Positions 5,165 to 5,567 of a stretch of 5,567 bases of DNA are shown here, in pieces. The notes beneath the pieces were generated by a model. The model searched no databases. It saw only the letters and a program-made list of their open reading frames with translations, and was not told where the DNA came from. The stretch is taken from positions 1-5,567 of the forward strand of contig MGSR01000183.1 of the NCBI GenBank assembly GCA_001798565.1, in the 5' to 3' direction. The translations under genes and the position numbers were made by a program. Position 1 is the first letter of the stretch, and each line of letters begins with the position of its first letter. The stretch comes from Deltaproteobacteria bacterium RIFCSPLOWO2_12_FULL_60_16. GTDB lineage: Bacteria > Desulfobacterota > Binatia > UBA9968.

Positions 5165-5567
5165 TCGTTCCCGGCTCCGGAGCAAGGCCTTGAAATGGTC
5201 CCACGCGCGCGCGGTCGAGGCCGGCTTGAAGGTGGAGCGGGAGATTCTCTCTGCCTCCTCACGGCTCAAATAGATAGGCTCTCCCAGCTTCACCGCCTCG
5301 ACCTGGAGCCGGGCGGATTCCTCTAGGTAGAGCGACAGCATGCAGACCTCCGGGATGTTCGAGGCCACGACCACCGCGCCGTGTCCCCGCAAGAGAATCG
5401 CCTTGCACGGTCCCAGGGCCCTGGCGATCTCAGCCGCCTTCTCCGGCGTCTCGGTCTGGCCCGGTTTGTCGAACAGCGGCACCCCCTCGAAGAAAATAGC
5501 GCTGTAATTGTGCATAGGACGGACGGTCCGGCCGGTGACGCTCAAGAGGATGGCCTGAGGCGAGTGA
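5162..5567 (-). CDS. Class II aldolase/adducin family protein, C-terminal part (N-terminus outside window)
   Basis: This partial gene is open to the right edge, about 134 residues visible. The TTG at 5545 is inside the frame and is not the start: the residues before it (HSPQAILL) fit the family's metal-binding HSP segment. The next zinc-ligand position is the His of LLRGHGAVVVA (codon 5383-5381), followed by the typical helix LYLEESARLQVEAVKLGEPIYLS with its LEE/A-rich pattern. The family includes fuculose-phosphate and ribulose-phosphate 4-epimerase/aldolases and decarboxylases of aromatic acids; all bind a divalent metal through three His. The specific reaction cannot be told without the missing N-terminal half, which holds the first His and the catalytic acid. 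It is convergent with the amidohydrolase gene and would belong to a transcript coming from the right. Confidence 0.88.
   Translation of the reverse strand, partial: HSPQAILLSVTGRTVRPMHNYSAIFFEGVPLFDKPGQTETPEKAAEIARALGPCKAILLRGHGAVVVASNIPEVCMLSLYLEESARLQVEAVKLGEPIYLSREEAERISRSTFKPASTARAWDHFKALLRSRER

Noticed and set aside
1..5567. Mobile elements, CRISPR arrays, phage or toxin-antitoxin genes
   Set aside because: No transposase, integrase, regularly spaced repeat array or small toxin/antitoxin pair was found in either strand.

Overview
The window looks like part of a GC-rich chromosome from an environmental bacterium. It carries the 3' end of a molybdenum hydroxylase gene, a periplasmic ABC-transporter substrate-binding protein with no transporter partners in view, a complete uvrB, a complete ACMSD-type amidohydrolase and the C-terminal part of a class II aldolase. 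NMT1-type binding proteins, amidohydrolases, class II aldolases and xanthine-dehydrogenase-type enzymes are often found together in uncultured soil and sediment lineages (Binatota/Deltaproteobacteria-like, Rokubacteria-like, NC10-like). The taxon is therefore an inference from gene content, not something the sequence proves. No mobile element, tRNA, rRNA or CRISPR array was seen.

Layout, left to right. (1) Positions 1-494, + strand: end of the molybdopterin-binding subunit, with its catalytic Glu present. (2) Positions 495-814: a 320-base non-coding stretch between two convergent genes. It is rich in hairpins, including a 55-nt stem-loop at 559-613 and a long symmetric imperfect inverted repeat at 641-761. 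Several of the extra pairs are G-U only when read on the + strand, which points to a + strand RNA structure. (3) Positions 815-1825, - strand: the substrate-binding protein, with a signal peptide. (4) Positions 1826-1917: a 92-base divergent promoter region. It holds a 12-bp palindrome, a good promoter for the leftward gene, and a -10-like box placed so that uvrB would be transcribed without a leader. (5) Positions 1918-3951, + strand: uvrB, all motifs intact. (6) Positions 3952-4143: short spacer with a terminator-like hairpin and a very good Shine-Dalgarno just before the next gene. (7) Positions 4144-5157, + strand: the amidohydrolase. (8) Positions 5162-5567, - strand: the class II aldolase, running off the right edge. 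The last two genes converge with 4 bases between their stops, and both TAG stops lie in one 10-bp palindrome.

Functionally, uvrB is a housekeeping DNA-repair gene sitting among what looks like catabolic machinery: uptake of a small organic molecule (binding protein), hydroxylation of an aromatic or heterocyclic compound or an aldehyde (molybdenum enzyme), decarboxylation or hydrolysis (amidohydrolase) and C-C cleavage or decarboxylation (class II aldolase). A shared pathway is conjecture: the genes are on different strands and do not form one operon. I see no clear new defence or mobile system. The most unexplained signals are the structured 495-814 intergenic block and the divergent uvrB control region.
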